Shown here one piece after another: positions 8,761 to 16,578 of a stretch of DNA of 55,896 nucleotides. The DNA is from CAZHHH01 sp052400685. Lineage in GTDB: Bacteria; Bacteroidota; Bacteroidia; Bacteroidales; Marinilabiliaceae. Position 1 is the stretch's first letter, and the number at the start of each line of letters is the position of its first letter. A program made the translations under genes and the position numbers. Location of the stretch: NCBI GenBank assembly GCA_052400685.1, contig JBQTGJ010000024.1; one strand, 5' to 3'. Under the pieces are notes generated by a model that searched no databases, was not told the origin of the DNA, and saw only the letters and a program-made list of their open reading frames with translations.

Positions 8761-10305
8761 CTACGCCTTAATTTTCTTCCTGTATCGTTTTCGCCACAGC
8801 AAATAGCCACTCAAAACCACCATAATACTTGCCAGTCCTGATAGTGGAACAATTAAAATATAAAAGTCACCTATTAAACTCTGAAAAAACCTGCCTGTGT
8901 GTATTTCAAGCGCTAAATTCCATAACGACATTTTAGATTCATCCAGTACATTTTCAGGCATTGGAGGGAATACCTGCGCATGATGCAATGGAATAACGCC
9001 TTTGTCATAATCTACCATGTATTGATTTCCGGCTACATCAGTAATATGCCCGGTAATTTTATAATCACCAATGGGTCGCCCTGAAGGGTTGCCCTGGTAT
9101 ATTTTACCCTGCGCATAGTTGTAAATGTCAGGATGTGATGGATGCCATAAAAACAAACCACTAAAAGAACCAACCAGATAAGCCCCGTTTGAAAAGGTCT
9201 CCAACGTATTAATTCCCATAACACTTACAGGCGGTTGAATTTCAATAAAAAGCGGCTGCAAATCATCCAAAGCCATGTAATACATCCCCTCTGATGTTGA
9301 CAATAAGAAAATTTTTCTGTTTTCATCGTACAGCAAATCTCTTAATTTATCGTACCACGGATTGGGCTGATAAAGGTGTGAATATTTTATGGGTGCAACT
9401 TTTGCATTGGCAATGGCAATTAATAAAGGTGGACGCAAAAACATACCCGTAAAAAACAAAATGAGCAAAGCGACAAAAGTCCATGCACCTATATAATTGT
9501 GCCATTTTAAGGACCACCGGTTCACTTTAATAATGTTGGTTGATTTCTTTGTTTTTGCCTTACGCCTTTTTATCCATCCGGGAAAAATAAAATAAATAAT
9601 GCCGGTAAGCGAAAGAAATATCGTCACGATCCCGAGCATATCAACAAAAAGTTTTCCGGGCAAACCAAATATTTCGCCCGAATGAATTTGCCAAATGGTT
9701 TTGAACAGACTGACTTCATTTTGGAAATCAGATGGTTTTTGTAATTCTATTTTTTCAAATACGGTATGGCTTCCATTGGACAAACCCTTAAATAAATAGG
9801 ATCGATTGAGCGCATAAATGGTATCCTCAATGCTCTCAATAGCAACAAAACGTTTAATATCTACATCTAAAGCAAACTTCACCCATTCTTTTAGCTTTGC
9901 ATTGTAAGCAAATAAACCAAAATGCGTGGCAGCATACAAGTGTCCGTCTGCTGAACGGAGCACATCAAATATCTTGCGGTTATCCATTCCTTTGGGAAAA
10001 CCAGCGTTAAACGAACGATAATCTTTAAAAGTAGAATCGGTTACCCACACGCCAATATTGCCATACACCAAAATGCTGTCATTATTAATGATAAGATTTC
10101 CTTTTAAGGCACTATTATTCCAGTTGCGATAGTGAAAATTGTCAGGAAGTATGGTTCTGCTAACATCAATGCCGGAAAAAAATTCCCGGTGGTTCATAAA
10201 GATACCCGTGATGCTGTAATACAATAGTAATACAGAGATAATAAGCCCCGGCCACTTATGAAGCTTTTTATATACTTTGGCTAACTTACCTGATGGATTC
10301 CCCAT
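8761..10305 (-). CDS. PepSY-associated TM protein
   Basis: 514 residues. The ATG at 10303-10305 (MGNPSGKLAKVYKKLHKWPG) is preferred over an in-frame TTG two codons upstream. Four membrane segments are visible: near residues 17-35 (LIISVLLLYYSITGIFM), 225-245, 270-290 and 485-505. The HKWPGL and GIFM-H pattern at the first helix and WSLKWHNYIGAWTFV at the third are typical of PepSY-associated TM (PiuB-like) proteins, which are linked to iron or flavin-dependent reduction at the membrane. Large periplasmic loops lie between helices. Starts 2 bases after the DUF2024 stop, so the two are co-transcribed. Electron-transfer function is inferred from the family. Confidence 0.78.
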   Translation of the reverse strand: MGNPSGKLAKVYKKLHKWPGLIISVLLLYYSITGIFMNHREFFSGIDVSRTILPDNFHYRNWNNSALKGNLIINNDSILVYGNIGVWVTDSTFKDYRSFNAGFPKGMDNRKIFDVLRSADGHLYAATHFGLFAYNAKLKEWVKFALDVDIKRFVAIESIEDTIYALNRSYLFKGLSNGSHTVFEKIELQKPSDFQNEVSLFKTIWQIHSGEIFGLPGKLFVDMLGIVTIFLSLTGIIYFIFPGWIKRRKAKTKKSTNIIKVNRWSLKWHNYIGAWTFVALLILFFTGMFLRPPLLIAIANAKVAPIKYSHLYQPNPWYDKLRDLLYDENRKIFLLSTSEGMYYMALDDLQPLFIEIQPPVSVMGINTLETFSNGAYLVGSFSGLFLWHPSHPDIYNYAQGKIYQGNPSGRPIGDYKITGHITDVAGNQYMVDYDKGVIPLHHAQVFPPMPENVLDESKMSLWNLALEIHTGRFFQSLIGDFYILIVPLSGLASIMVVLSGYLLWRKRYRKKIKA

Positions 10306-10307
10306 AA

Positions 10308-10571
10308 TCAATCACAATTTTCCATTTCAACAATATGGTAACCTTTAGCCTCTATATTTTTTATCATAATCTGGCTTGCCTCTTCGATATGGCAAAACGC
10401 ACACTCTTTTGAAGAGAGTATTTCTGATTTTACCTGTTTCCCTTTTAAGTAATCATGTCCAAATTGATAAATTACTTCCGGCTCTCGTATCTGTTCCGGT
10501 ACTAAAATATCAAAGTGCATTTTCTTACCATCGGTCCGTTGTACGTATGTATCCCAAACTGCTATTTTCAT
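10308..10571 (-). CDS. DUF2024 family protein
   Basis: 87 residues (MKIAVWDTYVQRTDGKKMHF...), the full length of the small soluble DUF2024 family. It has two Cys and a His in KECAFCHIEEA and a C-terminal MENCD. The family has no established function. It is immediately followed (2-base gap) by the PepSY membrane protein, a likely operon partner. The CxxCH-like motif could bind a metal, but there is no second Cys pair. Confidence 0.82.
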   Translation of the reverse strand: MKIAVWDTYVQRTDGKKMHFDILVPEQIREPEVIYQFGHDYLKGKQVKSEILSSKECAFCHIEEASQIMIKNIEAKGYHIVEMENCD

Positions 10572-10573
10572 TT

Positions 10574-10760
10574 TTATTCTTCAGGTTTAATTATCCGGCA
10601 GACAAATTTCAAAGCCTCCATTATTTCATTTTCAGACCGCTGTAATTTATTTTTGTTTGCCACATGAATCTCGCAATAATAGTCATGCCCTTTTGCGGGA
10701 AACTATTCTCAAGCACGTTTCATATTTTCGATAATGGACACCCGGCTTCGCAATCATATT
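10574..10760 (-). pseudogene. possible gene remnant upstream of DUF2024
   Basis: The minus strand holds an open stretch ending at 10574 that reads FPAKGHDYYCEIHVANKN, then LQRSENEIMEALKFVCRIIK and PEE, with protein-like composition but no start codon. A stop lies directly upstream, and a second frame (NMIAKPGVHYRKYETCLRIV) continues the coding character. I read this as the 3' part of a broken gene, family unknown. The remaining 100 bases to the next gene (10761-10858) show only a short frame beginning MTCVFCKIV, which I cannot support as a gene. Confidence 0.3.
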
Positions 10761-10858
10761 ATCGAATACTAAAAAATATACGGCGACCAAAAGCTGACTA
10801 TTTTACAAAAGACACAGGTCATTACCGTAACCTCTCTACAGTCTTTATTTTCCCATCA

Positions 10859-11158
10859 TCAATCATCATAACCCGCCTGACAAGATAAACACGCATTGGC
10901 ATAGGCATCATATTCATCAAAAGCAGGCCCGGGCTTTCCGTTTATGGTTATTACCCTGTCTATTCTGACATTTTCATCTGATTCAATAGCCAGAAATTCA
11001 CCCTTATTGTTTTTTAAAATACCGGCAAATCGTCCGTTAGATTCTTCTAACGATTGATTATCACCAAAATAAACAACTCTTACAACTTGCTGCATTAAAG
11101 AGTCGGCAATTTCAAAAAAAGCCGGACTAACCGGTAAATAAATGTTATTTGCTTGCAT
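10859..11158 (-). CDS. small hypothetical protein, possibly Rho-antiterminator-like fold
   Basis: 99 residues. The conserved-looking C-terminal block is VRIDRVITINGKPGPAFDEY followed by DAYANACLSC. The middle (VVRVVYFGD... GRFAGIL... GEFLAIE) alternates like a small beta-barrel and loosely recalls the Rof/YaeO Rho-binding fold in size and order, but I cannot confirm that. No signal peptide. Its ATG overlaps the end of the racemase gene by 14 bases, so it is co-transcribed with it and with the small hemerythrin. Confidence 0.6.
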   Translation of the reverse strand: MQANNIYLPVSPAFFEIADSLMQQVVRVVYFGDNQSLEESNGRFAGILKNNKGEFLAIESDENVRIDRVITINGKPGPAFDEYDAYANACLSCQAGYDD

Positions 11159-11867
11159 CGTTTTCAGATTTTAAACACGCATTAATTATAGCATTGACAT
11201 GGATACGTGTTGTGTTTAAGAAAGGCAAATCACAATAACTGTCGTCCGTAAACATCAATGGAAATTCGGTACAGCCCAATATAACAGCATCAATTTGTTG
11301 TTTTTCCTTCATATCTGCGACAATTTCAAGTAACTCTTGTTTTGTTTTATCTTTAAAAATGCCTAATTCAAGTTCCTGAAACAGCTTAGAATGAATGAAC
11401 TCAATTTGTTGTTCATCCGGCACAATTACTTCAATGTTGTATTCGCTAAAAACCTTTTGATAAAAGTCGTTATTCATCGTAAATTTGGTACCCAGCAAAC
11501 CGCACCTTTTTGCGCCAACAGATTGCGCCTCCTTAGCGCAAACATCCACAATACTAATTAACGGCAAATCAACCTTTGCCTGAATTTCACTGAATAATAA
11601 ATGTGGCGTATTGGCACTTATCACAGCAAAGTCAGCTCCCGCATTTTTAATACCATTGAGGCATTGTATTAAATAATCTGCTGCTTCACCATACCTATTC
11701 GTCTCAAGTAAACCGATGAATTTTGACATCGTAACACTATAAATTACAATCTCAGGATAATCCAGACTTCCATTAGAATTTAATGCATTAAAACCATTTA
11801 TTAATTCTTTGTAGTAATCGGAGGTAGCTTCCGGCCCTAACCCGCCTAATATCCCTATTTTCTTCAT
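11145..11867 (-). CDS. aspartate/glutamate racemase family protein
   Basis: 240 residues with the family start MKKIGILGGLGPEATSDYY. The second catalytic Cys is present in ILGCTEFPLM (C199). The first catalytic position, usually Cys in CNTxH, reads SANTPH (A85-N86-T87) here, so the two-Cys mechanism of PLP-independent racemases is not complete. The protein may be a one-sided racemase, as in YgeA-like enzymes, or act on another substrate. Soluble; it would interconvert L- and D-amino acids. Lies between the small hemerythrin gene (23-base gap) and the 99-residue gene. Confidence 0.82.
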   Translation of the reverse strand: MKKIGILGGLGPEATSDYYKELINGFNALNSNGSLDYPEIVIYSVTMSKFIGLLETNRYGEAADYLIQCLNGIKNAGADFAVISANTPHLLFSEIQAKVDLPLISIVDVCAKEAQSVGAKRCGLLGTKFTMNNDFYQKVFSEYNIEVIVPDEQQIEFIHSKLFQELELGIFKDKTKQELLEIVADMKEKQQIDAVILGCTEFPLMFTDDSYCDLPFLNTTRIHVNAIINACLKSENDASK

Positions 11868-11890
11868 TATAGAATAGTTTAAGTAGAAAT

Positions 11891-12310
11891 TTAATACGCT
11901 AACTCATCAACCAGTTTATAAAGTTCTTTATTTTCTATTTCGGTACGCAATACCAATTTCTTAAGAATTTGTTGGGTGTCATGAATAAACTCAGTTGCGT
12001 TTGCTTTTATCTTATGTTCGTTAGACCATTTCTTATCGTAAAGATTTATTATTTCTATGATATTACCCATCTCATTAAAAAACTTTCCCGCTGTATTAGC
12101 AATATTTACATCTTCGTGATTTAATAAAATGGGATATATCACTTTATCTTCAATAGATAAATGAAACTTTAACTTCCCAAATAACCCGGAAATTAATAAA
12201 CGTATTTCGCGTGCATTATTCAATATTACCTCTGGCTTTAACTTGCCATTAACGTTTTCAATGGCATTTAAAATACCTTCGTGCTGCTCTCTGTACCGAT
12301 TTGTGTTCAT
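11891..12310 (-). CDS. hemerythrin domain protein
   Basis: 139 residues, a single four-helix hemerythrin-like domain. H10 (REQHEGIL) and the HxxxE pair H50/E54 (FHLSIEDKVIYP) are visible. The second half has H110 (EFIHDTQQ) and RTEIENKELY, where the usual fourth-helix His is not obvious, so the di-iron site may be variant. Such proteins bind O2 or NO or store iron. First gene of a likely three-gene operon (hemerythrin, racemase-like, 99-residue protein). It is the fourth iron-protein gene within 7 kb. Confidence 0.8.
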   Translation of the reverse strand: MNTNRYREQHEGILNAIENVNGKLKPEVILNNAREIRLLISGLFGKLKFHLSIEDKVIYPILLNHEDVNIANTAGKFFNEMGNIIEIINLYDKKWSNEHKIKANATEFIHDTQQILKKLVLRTEIENKELYKLVDELAY

Positions 12311-12403
12311 TTCGTATTAGTTAATCGTTTTAATCGAATTTAAATGACTGGTTTTGTCAGGCATAATCTGCTTCCAGGTATATTACCAGGAATCAATACA
12401 ATT

Positions 12404-12546
12404 AGATAACATCCATAAAGTCGGGAGTTTGGCTATAAAATTCAGGTATAAGGCTGCGTAGCTCTAAAAAGAGGTGGGTTTACTGATGTAAAGAACCATT
12501 TTATAAACAAGCCTAACGCCAAAGGAGGACTTTATAAACAGTCTCT
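12404..12546 (-). repeat. 144-bp TIR element, copy A1
   Basis: 143 bp in reverse orientation. The end AGAGACTGTTTATAAAGTCC (reverse of the right side) matches the family terminal repeat; the other end reads AGATAACATCCATAAAGTC. The internal core with TTTAC and GTAAA-type arms and GCGTTAGGCTTG is present. No clean flanking direct repeat. Bases 12547-12890 hold a truncated copy (about 12627-12705) and otherwise nothing I can assign. Confidence 0.6.
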
Positions 12547-12890
12547 GATCGGGAGAAACATACCTGCTCTATAATTACGATGGTTCATCGGCTGCACGAA
12601 CTTTAATTTTGTTTTGCTGCCCCTCTAAAATGTGAGTTTACTTTCGTTAATGGCAATTTTGAGGACAAACATAAAGCAAAAGTTAGCCTTCTCTTGTAAG
12701 CCTTATTATTAATCTACATCAACACCTTTATTTTACAAATCTCAAACAAACTCATTACTACAAGCCAAAACAGATACTGTTTATCTCAAATAGCTGAGCC
12801 ATTTAGAGGCTGACTTTTACAATGCCTCGCAACACTTAATTCTTGAATATATATTCATAACTATTGTTTTTTAATTTCAACAAAGATAGA

Positions 12891-12930
12891 TAATTTTTAT
12901 AAAAAGATACTAGTGTCTTTTTATAAAAAT
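12891..12930. promoter_or_regulatory. 40-bp near-perfect palindrome, candidate operator
   Basis: The stretch runs AATTTTTATAAAAAGATACT and then AGTGTCTTTTTATAAAAATT. It equals its own reverse complement except for one symmetric mismatch pair (T/C). The centre AAGAYACTAGTRTCTT would fit a dimeric repressor. It ends just before a TACATTTG (12933-12940), a perfect TAnnTTTG -7 element, so a bound regulator would cover the promoter. NsrR (Rrf2) or an Fnr-type regulator are guesses based on the downstream gene remnant. Confidence 0.6.
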
Positions 12931-12932
12931 TA

Positions 12933-12940
12933 TACATTTG
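12933..12940 (+). promoter_or_regulatory. -7 promoter element TACATTTG
   Basis: Perfect match to the Bacteroidota TAnnTTTG consensus, 26 bases before the ATG at 12967. The -33 region falls within the palindrome and has no clear TTTG. Confidence 0.5.
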
Positions 12941-12966
12941 AACATAAATTCTAAACTCAAACGATT

Positions 12967-13074
12967 ATGAATACAAAGAAGCTATGGGAAGTATTTGTAC
13001 TGGTAATGGTTATATCCGTTGGAATATTAGGGTATAATAATCAATAAATTTATCGGGAAGCGCCACCTATGTCA
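12967..13074 (+). pseudogene. N-terminal stub of quinol-type nitric oxide reductase (qNor), inferred
   Basis: The frame from the ATG reads MNTKKLWEVFVLVMVISVGI-LGYNNQ, stop, IYREAPPMSKSPLCGK, stop. The layout (basic MxTKKLW, one membrane helix, LGY-x-x-x-x-IYREAPP) is that of the N-terminus of single-subunit quinol nitric oxide reductases in this phylum, where the helix is followed by an EIYxxAPPIP segment. One codon has become TAA (13045-13047), and homology ends after about 35 codons, where a repeat fragment begins. A 26-residue membrane peptide could still be made. The promoter and palindrome upstream are intact. The family call is from memory and needs a database search. Confidence 0.55.
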
Positions 13075-13114
13075 AAAAGTCCATTATGTGGCAAATAATA
13101 AATCTTCATTTTTG

Positions 13115-13193
13115 AGAATTCGAAGATTGAAAAAGGTGAGTTAACCGATGTAAATAACCATTTTAAATGCGAGCGTAACGAAAAAAATAAAAT
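13115..13193 (-). repeat. 144-bp TIR element fragment, copy A3
   Basis: Fragment in reverse orientation carrying GGTGAGTTAACCGATGTAAA and GCGAGCGTAACG, the family core. It fills the space between the qNor stub and the folK stop codon, suggesting that the insertion or a later deletion removed the rest of the reductase gene. Confidence 0.45.
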
Positions 13194-13198
13194 TTCAC

Positions 13199-13579
13199 TT
13201 AAAAGATGTGTAGCTCCTCAACAGCCTCTTTAAGAAAATCGCGGGAATAATAGTCATCATCCACCACTTTTTCGTTCCATATAACAATGTCTAAATCAAT
13301 ATTTCGGGGTCCATATTTAGGTGCTGAGCGATCGCGGCCCATGTCGTCTTCAACTTTTTTTAGAAAAAGCTTTAAATCGGCATAATCCATCCCCGTTTTA
13401 GCCAACAAGGCACCATTAATGAAGTCGGCCTGATTGATGATGCCCACAGGCTTTGTTATTTGCAGAGAAGACAATTTCATAATTTTCAACGCCTTCGTCA
13501 GGCGCTGTATGGCTTCTGCAAAATTCAGATAAGGCTCAATGTTCGATCCCATCCCTATCACGACCAAATTATCACGCAT
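13199..13579 (-). CDS. folK: 2-amino-4-hydroxy-6-hydroxymethyldihydropteridine diphosphokinase
   Basis: 126 residues. Folate pathway enzyme that transfers pyrophosphate from ATP to 6-hydroxymethyl-dihydropterin; cytosolic. Seen: GMGSNIEPYLNFAEAIQ at the start, VGIINQADFINGALLAKT, and the signature KYGPRNIDLDIVIWN with metal-binding D-x-D. It is shorter than the usual 155-165 residues because the C-terminal PHP-R segment is replaced by a short tail (SRDFLKEAVEELHIF). Third gene of the folM-like/folB/folK group, 24 bases after folB. Confidence 0.9.
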   Translation of the reverse strand: MRDNLVVIGMGSNIEPYLNFAEAIQRLTKALKIMKLSSLQITKPVGIINQADFINGALLAKTGMDYADLKLFLKKVEDDMGRDRSAPKYGPRNIDLDIVIWNEKVVDDDYYSRDFLKEAVEELHIF

Positions 13580-13603
13580 GGATCAAAATTTATTCAACAA
13601 CAA

Positions 13604-13963
13604 CTAAACTATTTCTCTTTTCTTCTCCAACGAAAAAGCAACGCTTCGGGCAAACCTTAATGCGTGTGGCTTATCAGCGGTAACTTCCACCTTCAATATC
13701 CGTTCATTTAACAACAAATAATCGGCCACGTTGTTAACCAACCTCTCCAACAAATTAAAATGGCCATCTTCCACCAAACGAACAATCCCTTTGCACAATG
13801 TTTTATAATTAAGTGCGTCATCGGGACTATCGCTTATTTCTTCACCTCTAAGACCATAGTGAATGGCAATATTTAACAGAACATCCTGTTTCTTGCCCAA
13901 CTCATGAGGATTGAACCCCACTTCTGTTCGGAGCAACAAATCTCTTATAAAAATAACAGCCAT
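13604..13963 (-). CDS. folB: dihydroneopterin aldolase
   Basis: 119 residues, the normal length. Converts dihydroneopterin to 6-hydroxymethyl-dihydropterin and glycolaldehyde. Family features: RDLLLRTEVGFNPHELGKKQ at the N-terminus, ALNYKTLCKGI, NLLERLVNNVADYLL with the conserved Glu, and VTADKPHALRFARSVAF with the catalytic Lys. Its start follows the SDR gene stop by 3 bases, and folK follows 24 bases later, so consecutive pathway enzymes are co-transcribed. Confidence 0.93.
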   Translation of the reverse strand: MAVIFIRDLLLRTEVGFNPHELGKKQDVLLNIAIHYGLRGEEISDSPDDALNYKTLCKGIVRLVEDGHFNLLERLVNNVADYLLLNERILKVEVTADKPHALRFARSVAFSLEKKREIV

Positions 13964-13966
13964 AAT

Positions 13967-14692
13967 TTAAATTAAATGTGCGCCGGAATCACAATTAATT
14001 ATTTGTCCGGTAATTGAATTATTAGTGATTAAAAAATACACACTATTGACGAGGTTGTCAAGTCCAACAGCTCTCTTTAAAGGTGTTTGTGCCACCACAT
14101 TACTCAACCACGAATCGTCCTTGCCCATAGGAGGTAGCACTGGACCAGGCGCCACACCATTAACGCGCATATCAGGCGCCCATTCCAACGCAGCCATCTT
14201 GGTCAGATGCATCAACGATTTTTTAGCCAGCGAATAGGCAGCGTATGAACTGTCCTCATTATGAACCCGTGTATCCAAAATATTGACAATAACCCCAGAT
14301 TTATATTTAAGATAAAAATCGCGCATTAAAAAAAAAGGCGTCTCAAAATTAATGATAAACTCACGTCTCAACAGTTCACCCTCTGTTTTGGCCAAAGCAC
14401 CGGGATCAAATACCGAAGCATTATTTATCAGTGCGTCTAGTTTCGAAACACCTTCAGGCAATACAGACATCATTTTTTGAGCTGTAATCTCGCCCAAAGA
14501 CATATCGCCCTGAACCACACAAAACTTCTGATCAGGATAATCTTCAGAAAACTTTTTTGCCAGAGCCAACGCCTCTTTCTTACTTTCATTATAATGCAAA
14601 ACCACATTCCACCCTTTTTGGGCAAAATGTTCGCAAAGAACCCGACCAACCCTTTTGGCAGCGCCTGTTACTAAAACCGTTGGATGCATCAT
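13967..14692 (-). CDS. SDR oxidoreductase, FolM/pteridine-reductase-like
   Basis: 241 residues. Rossmann motif TGAAKRVGRVL, with an Arg in the TGxxxRxG position that marks pteridine reductases and FolM and suits NADPH; NNAS at the core; catalytic Tyr-Lys in YSLAKKSLMHL; GPVLPPMG after strand 6. Its place directly before folB and folK (3-base gap) supports a pterin role, such as dihydromonapterin or dihydrofolate reduction. I infer this rather than prove it. Start chosen at the first of two ATGs (MMHPTVLVTG). Confidence 0.85.
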   Translation of the reverse strand: MMHPTVLVTGAAKRVGRVLCEHFAQKGWNVVLHYNESKKEALALAKKFSEDYPDQKFCVVQGDMSLGEITAQKMMSVLPEGVSKLDALINNASVFDPGALAKTEGELLRREFIINFETPFFLMRDFYLKYKSGVIVNILDTRVHNEDSSYAAYSLAKKSLMHLTKMAALEWAPDMRVNGVAPGPVLPPMGKDDSWLSNVVAQTPLKRAVGLDNLVNSVYFLITNNSITGQIINCDSGAHLI

Positions 14693-14708
14693 TACTTTAA
14701 TTCTCTAA

Positions 14709-15167
14709 TTATTGATATATTAATGTCACTAATTTTTCAAGTCCCTGGCGATCAGAATCCTCAAAACGATTAAAAGCCCGGCTGTCGACATCTAAAACAG
14801 CCACTATCTGTCCCATTTTATCTTTCACTGGGACCACAATTTCTGAATTACTAAGCGAAGAACAGGCTATATGACCAGGAAATTCATTGACATTACCTAC
14901 CACCACACTTTCTCCTCTATTAATTGCAGCCCAACAAACCCCAACATCTTTTTTCAATTTCAGGCAAGCCACCGGACCCTGATAAGGCCCTACAATCAGG
15001 TCGCCACCCTCTAAAAAATAAAATCCAGTCCAAAAATAATCCTTCATTTTATGATGAAGCAAGGCAGCCATCGTTGCCATACGAGTAATCGGATGCGAAG
15101 TGGCTGAAATTAAACCAGCAACCTGTTTGTATACACGCTCATACCGAGCCAAATTACGATCTTCCAT
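14709..15167 (-). CDS. msrC: free methionine-(R)-sulfoxide reductase (GAF domain)
   Basis: 152 residues, one GAF domain. Reduces free Met-R-sulfoxide with thioredoxin. All three functional Cys contexts are present: VACLKLKKDVG, GVCWAAINRG and HIACSSLSNSEIV, together with FWTGFYFLE, LIVGPYQG and VAVLDVDS. Typical family length. Transcribed ahead of the folate genes with a 16-base gap, so probably the first gene of that operon. Confidence 0.92.
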   Translation of the reverse strand: MEDRNLARYERVYKQVAGLISATSHPITRMATMAALLHHKMKDYFWTGFYFLEGGDLIVGPYQGPVACLKLKKDVGVCWAAINRGESVVVGNVNEFPGHIACSSLSNSEIVVPVKDKMGQIVAVLDVDSRAFNRFEDSDRQGLEKLVTLIYQ

Positions 15168-15641
15168 ATACTAAACTATATTTATAGAGAAACAAAAAAA
15201 CGAATGGACAACTTATTTCTGTTTATAATTTGTTTTCATTTGCCTGAAGAAATACTCAAGAAACAATCGTCCTCCAATGTAAGGATCAAAAATAAGTGTA
15301 AATAAATATTTAATTCTGACCAGTTCATCATTTAACTGTAGCCTACAAATCACAAACTAAAAAATAGATTTAATTACAAAAAATAGATAAACAACAAAAT
15401 TATGACATTTCTTCCAACAATAAGAACCAAATTATTAATGGCTGAAATTACGACATTTTCAGGGTTTGAGCTCAATTCAAAAATAATTTTCCCAAAATAT
15501 TAACAAAATTAAAGGTTGCACAAAACAGCCGGCATTAACTTTCGTCAAAACCGGCTGTCCACTCATCTACTAAACCTAAACCCAAAACTATGCTATTTAA
15601 ACATTCAGGTATTCGAATACCTGAATTATTTAAAAATAAAA
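15168..15641. other. intergenic region with two palindromes and a B-type repeat core
   Basis: 474 bases without a supportable gene. Near 15215-15235 the core TTTATAATTTGTTTTC of the B repeat family occurs without its CATATG arms. At about 15525-15560 ACAGCCGG and CCGGCTGT form an 8-bp inverted repeat with a loop of about 18 bases. At 15604-15625 lies a perfect 22-bp palindrome (listed separately). Confidence 0.5.
15604..15625 (-). terminator. perfect 22-bp palindrome, probable terminator of the sigma factor gene
   Basis: TTCAGGTATTC and its exact complement GAATACCTGAA form a hairpin 16 bases after the sigma factor stop codon, with AT-rich flanks. The U-tract is weak (TGTTTAAATAG), so a role in mRNA stability is possible. 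Confidence 0.5.
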
Positions 15642-16160
15642 TTAATTTGCGTAACTGCCTTCAGCATCTCTCAACATACTTTGTAATTTCTTACGAGTAA
15701 AGAAAATACGACTCTTAACTGTTCCGATAGGGAGTTCCAACTTCTCAGCAATTTCTTTATACTTATACCCATCGGTATGCATTTTAAATGGGATGCGAAA
15801 GTCATCGTCCAACTTCTCAATATAGTGATTCATTTCTGAAACACTGTGCACCATTTCTGGTGTTTCAGAGGTATAATTACGACGGTAAGCCACCCTTAAG
15901 GCATCTTCATTACCGTCAAATGTATTACGAGTTTTTTGGTTACGACGATAATTATTAATAAAGGTATTCTTCATAATAGTAAAAATCCAGGCCTTAAAAT
16001 TTGTATTGGCCGTAAACTGATTACGATAGGTCAAAGCCTTTAAAATAGTCTCCTGTAACAAATCTCTTGCATCTTCATCGTTAGCGGTCAAACTTAATGC
16101 AAAATAAAGCAACTTGTCCTGTAGTCCCAACAGGTGATTATTAAATTGAATTGTTGTCAT
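15642..16160 (-). CDS. RNA polymerase sigma factor, ECF/sigma-70 family
   Basis: 172 residues from the ATG at 16158-16160 (MTTIQFNNHLLGLQDKLLYF). The frame continues upstream to a TTG, but the promoter at 16189-16219 excludes that start. Region 2 spans about 15-80 (DEDARDLLQETILKAL, NFKAWIFTIMKNTFINNYR) and region 4 about 110-165 (IEKLDDDFRIPFKMHTDGYK, IAEKLELPIGTVKSRIFFTR). The unusual KMHTDGYKYKEIAE form is one seen in a widely conserved Bacteroidota ECF factor. No anti-sigma gene is adjacent, so control is probably transcriptional or by an unlinked partner. Confidence 0.92.
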   Translation of the reverse strand: MTTIQFNNHLLGLQDKLLYFALSLTANDEDARDLLQETILKALTYRNQFTANTNFKAWIFTIMKNTFINNYRRNQKTRNTFDGNEDALRVAYRRNYTSETPEMVHSVSEMNHYIEKLDDDFRIPFKMHTDGYKYKEIAEKLELPIGTVKSRIFFTRKKLQSMLRDAEGSYAN

Positions 16161-16188
16161 GGCTGATGATTTTGTTTTGTTTGTATAA

Positions 16189-16219
16189 CAAATGTACGCA
16201 AAGAATAAACAACAACAAA
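16189..16219 (-). promoter_or_regulatory. Bacteroidota-type promoter of the sigma factor gene
   Basis: The minus strand reads TTTG, 19 bases, TACATTTG: a perfect match to the sigma-ABfr consensus TTTG-N19-TAnnTTTG. It lies 29 bases before the ATG and fixes that start. Confidence 0.75.
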
Positions 16220-16370
16220 TATTTATGACCAGATAATTATAAGTATTTAGACTAAATATAAATAAAAACCACTGTAAAACTTTACAAATGAGAAATTTAA
16301 TATATAATATCAAAATTGTCAATAGTTCATAGCCAAAAACTATAAAGTAATTTCCTAAACAAAAGCTTTT

Positions 16371-16500
16371 AGAATCTTTTTATCCTAAATACACCATTTA
16401 TCAACGCTGACCGCCAGCTTTTTGACATAGATATTGAGCGAATAAACTCGTATTTTTAGGACGAGCACAACGCGGTAGTATGACTTTTCTTGCAAGCACT
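16371..16500 (+). repeat. 144-bp TIR element, copy A4 (diverged)
   Basis: Right end TTCTTGCAAGCACT followed by AATT matches the family right end; the left end AGAATCTTTTTATCC is diverged. The core is worn (GCGAATAAACTCG, GGACGAGCACAACG). It fills most of the 418-base gap 16161-16578; apart from the promoter the rest shows nothing. Confidence 0.4.
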
Positions 16501-16578
16501 AATTAATTAGATTATTTTTAAAGCTGGTAATAACTACTAAGCCGTCGCAAAACAAGTTATAGAAAAAACCATTCCGAT

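Noticed and set aside
10664..10888. 74-residue open frame on the plus strand
   Set aside because: No ribosome-binding site or family; the minus strand shows better coding character.
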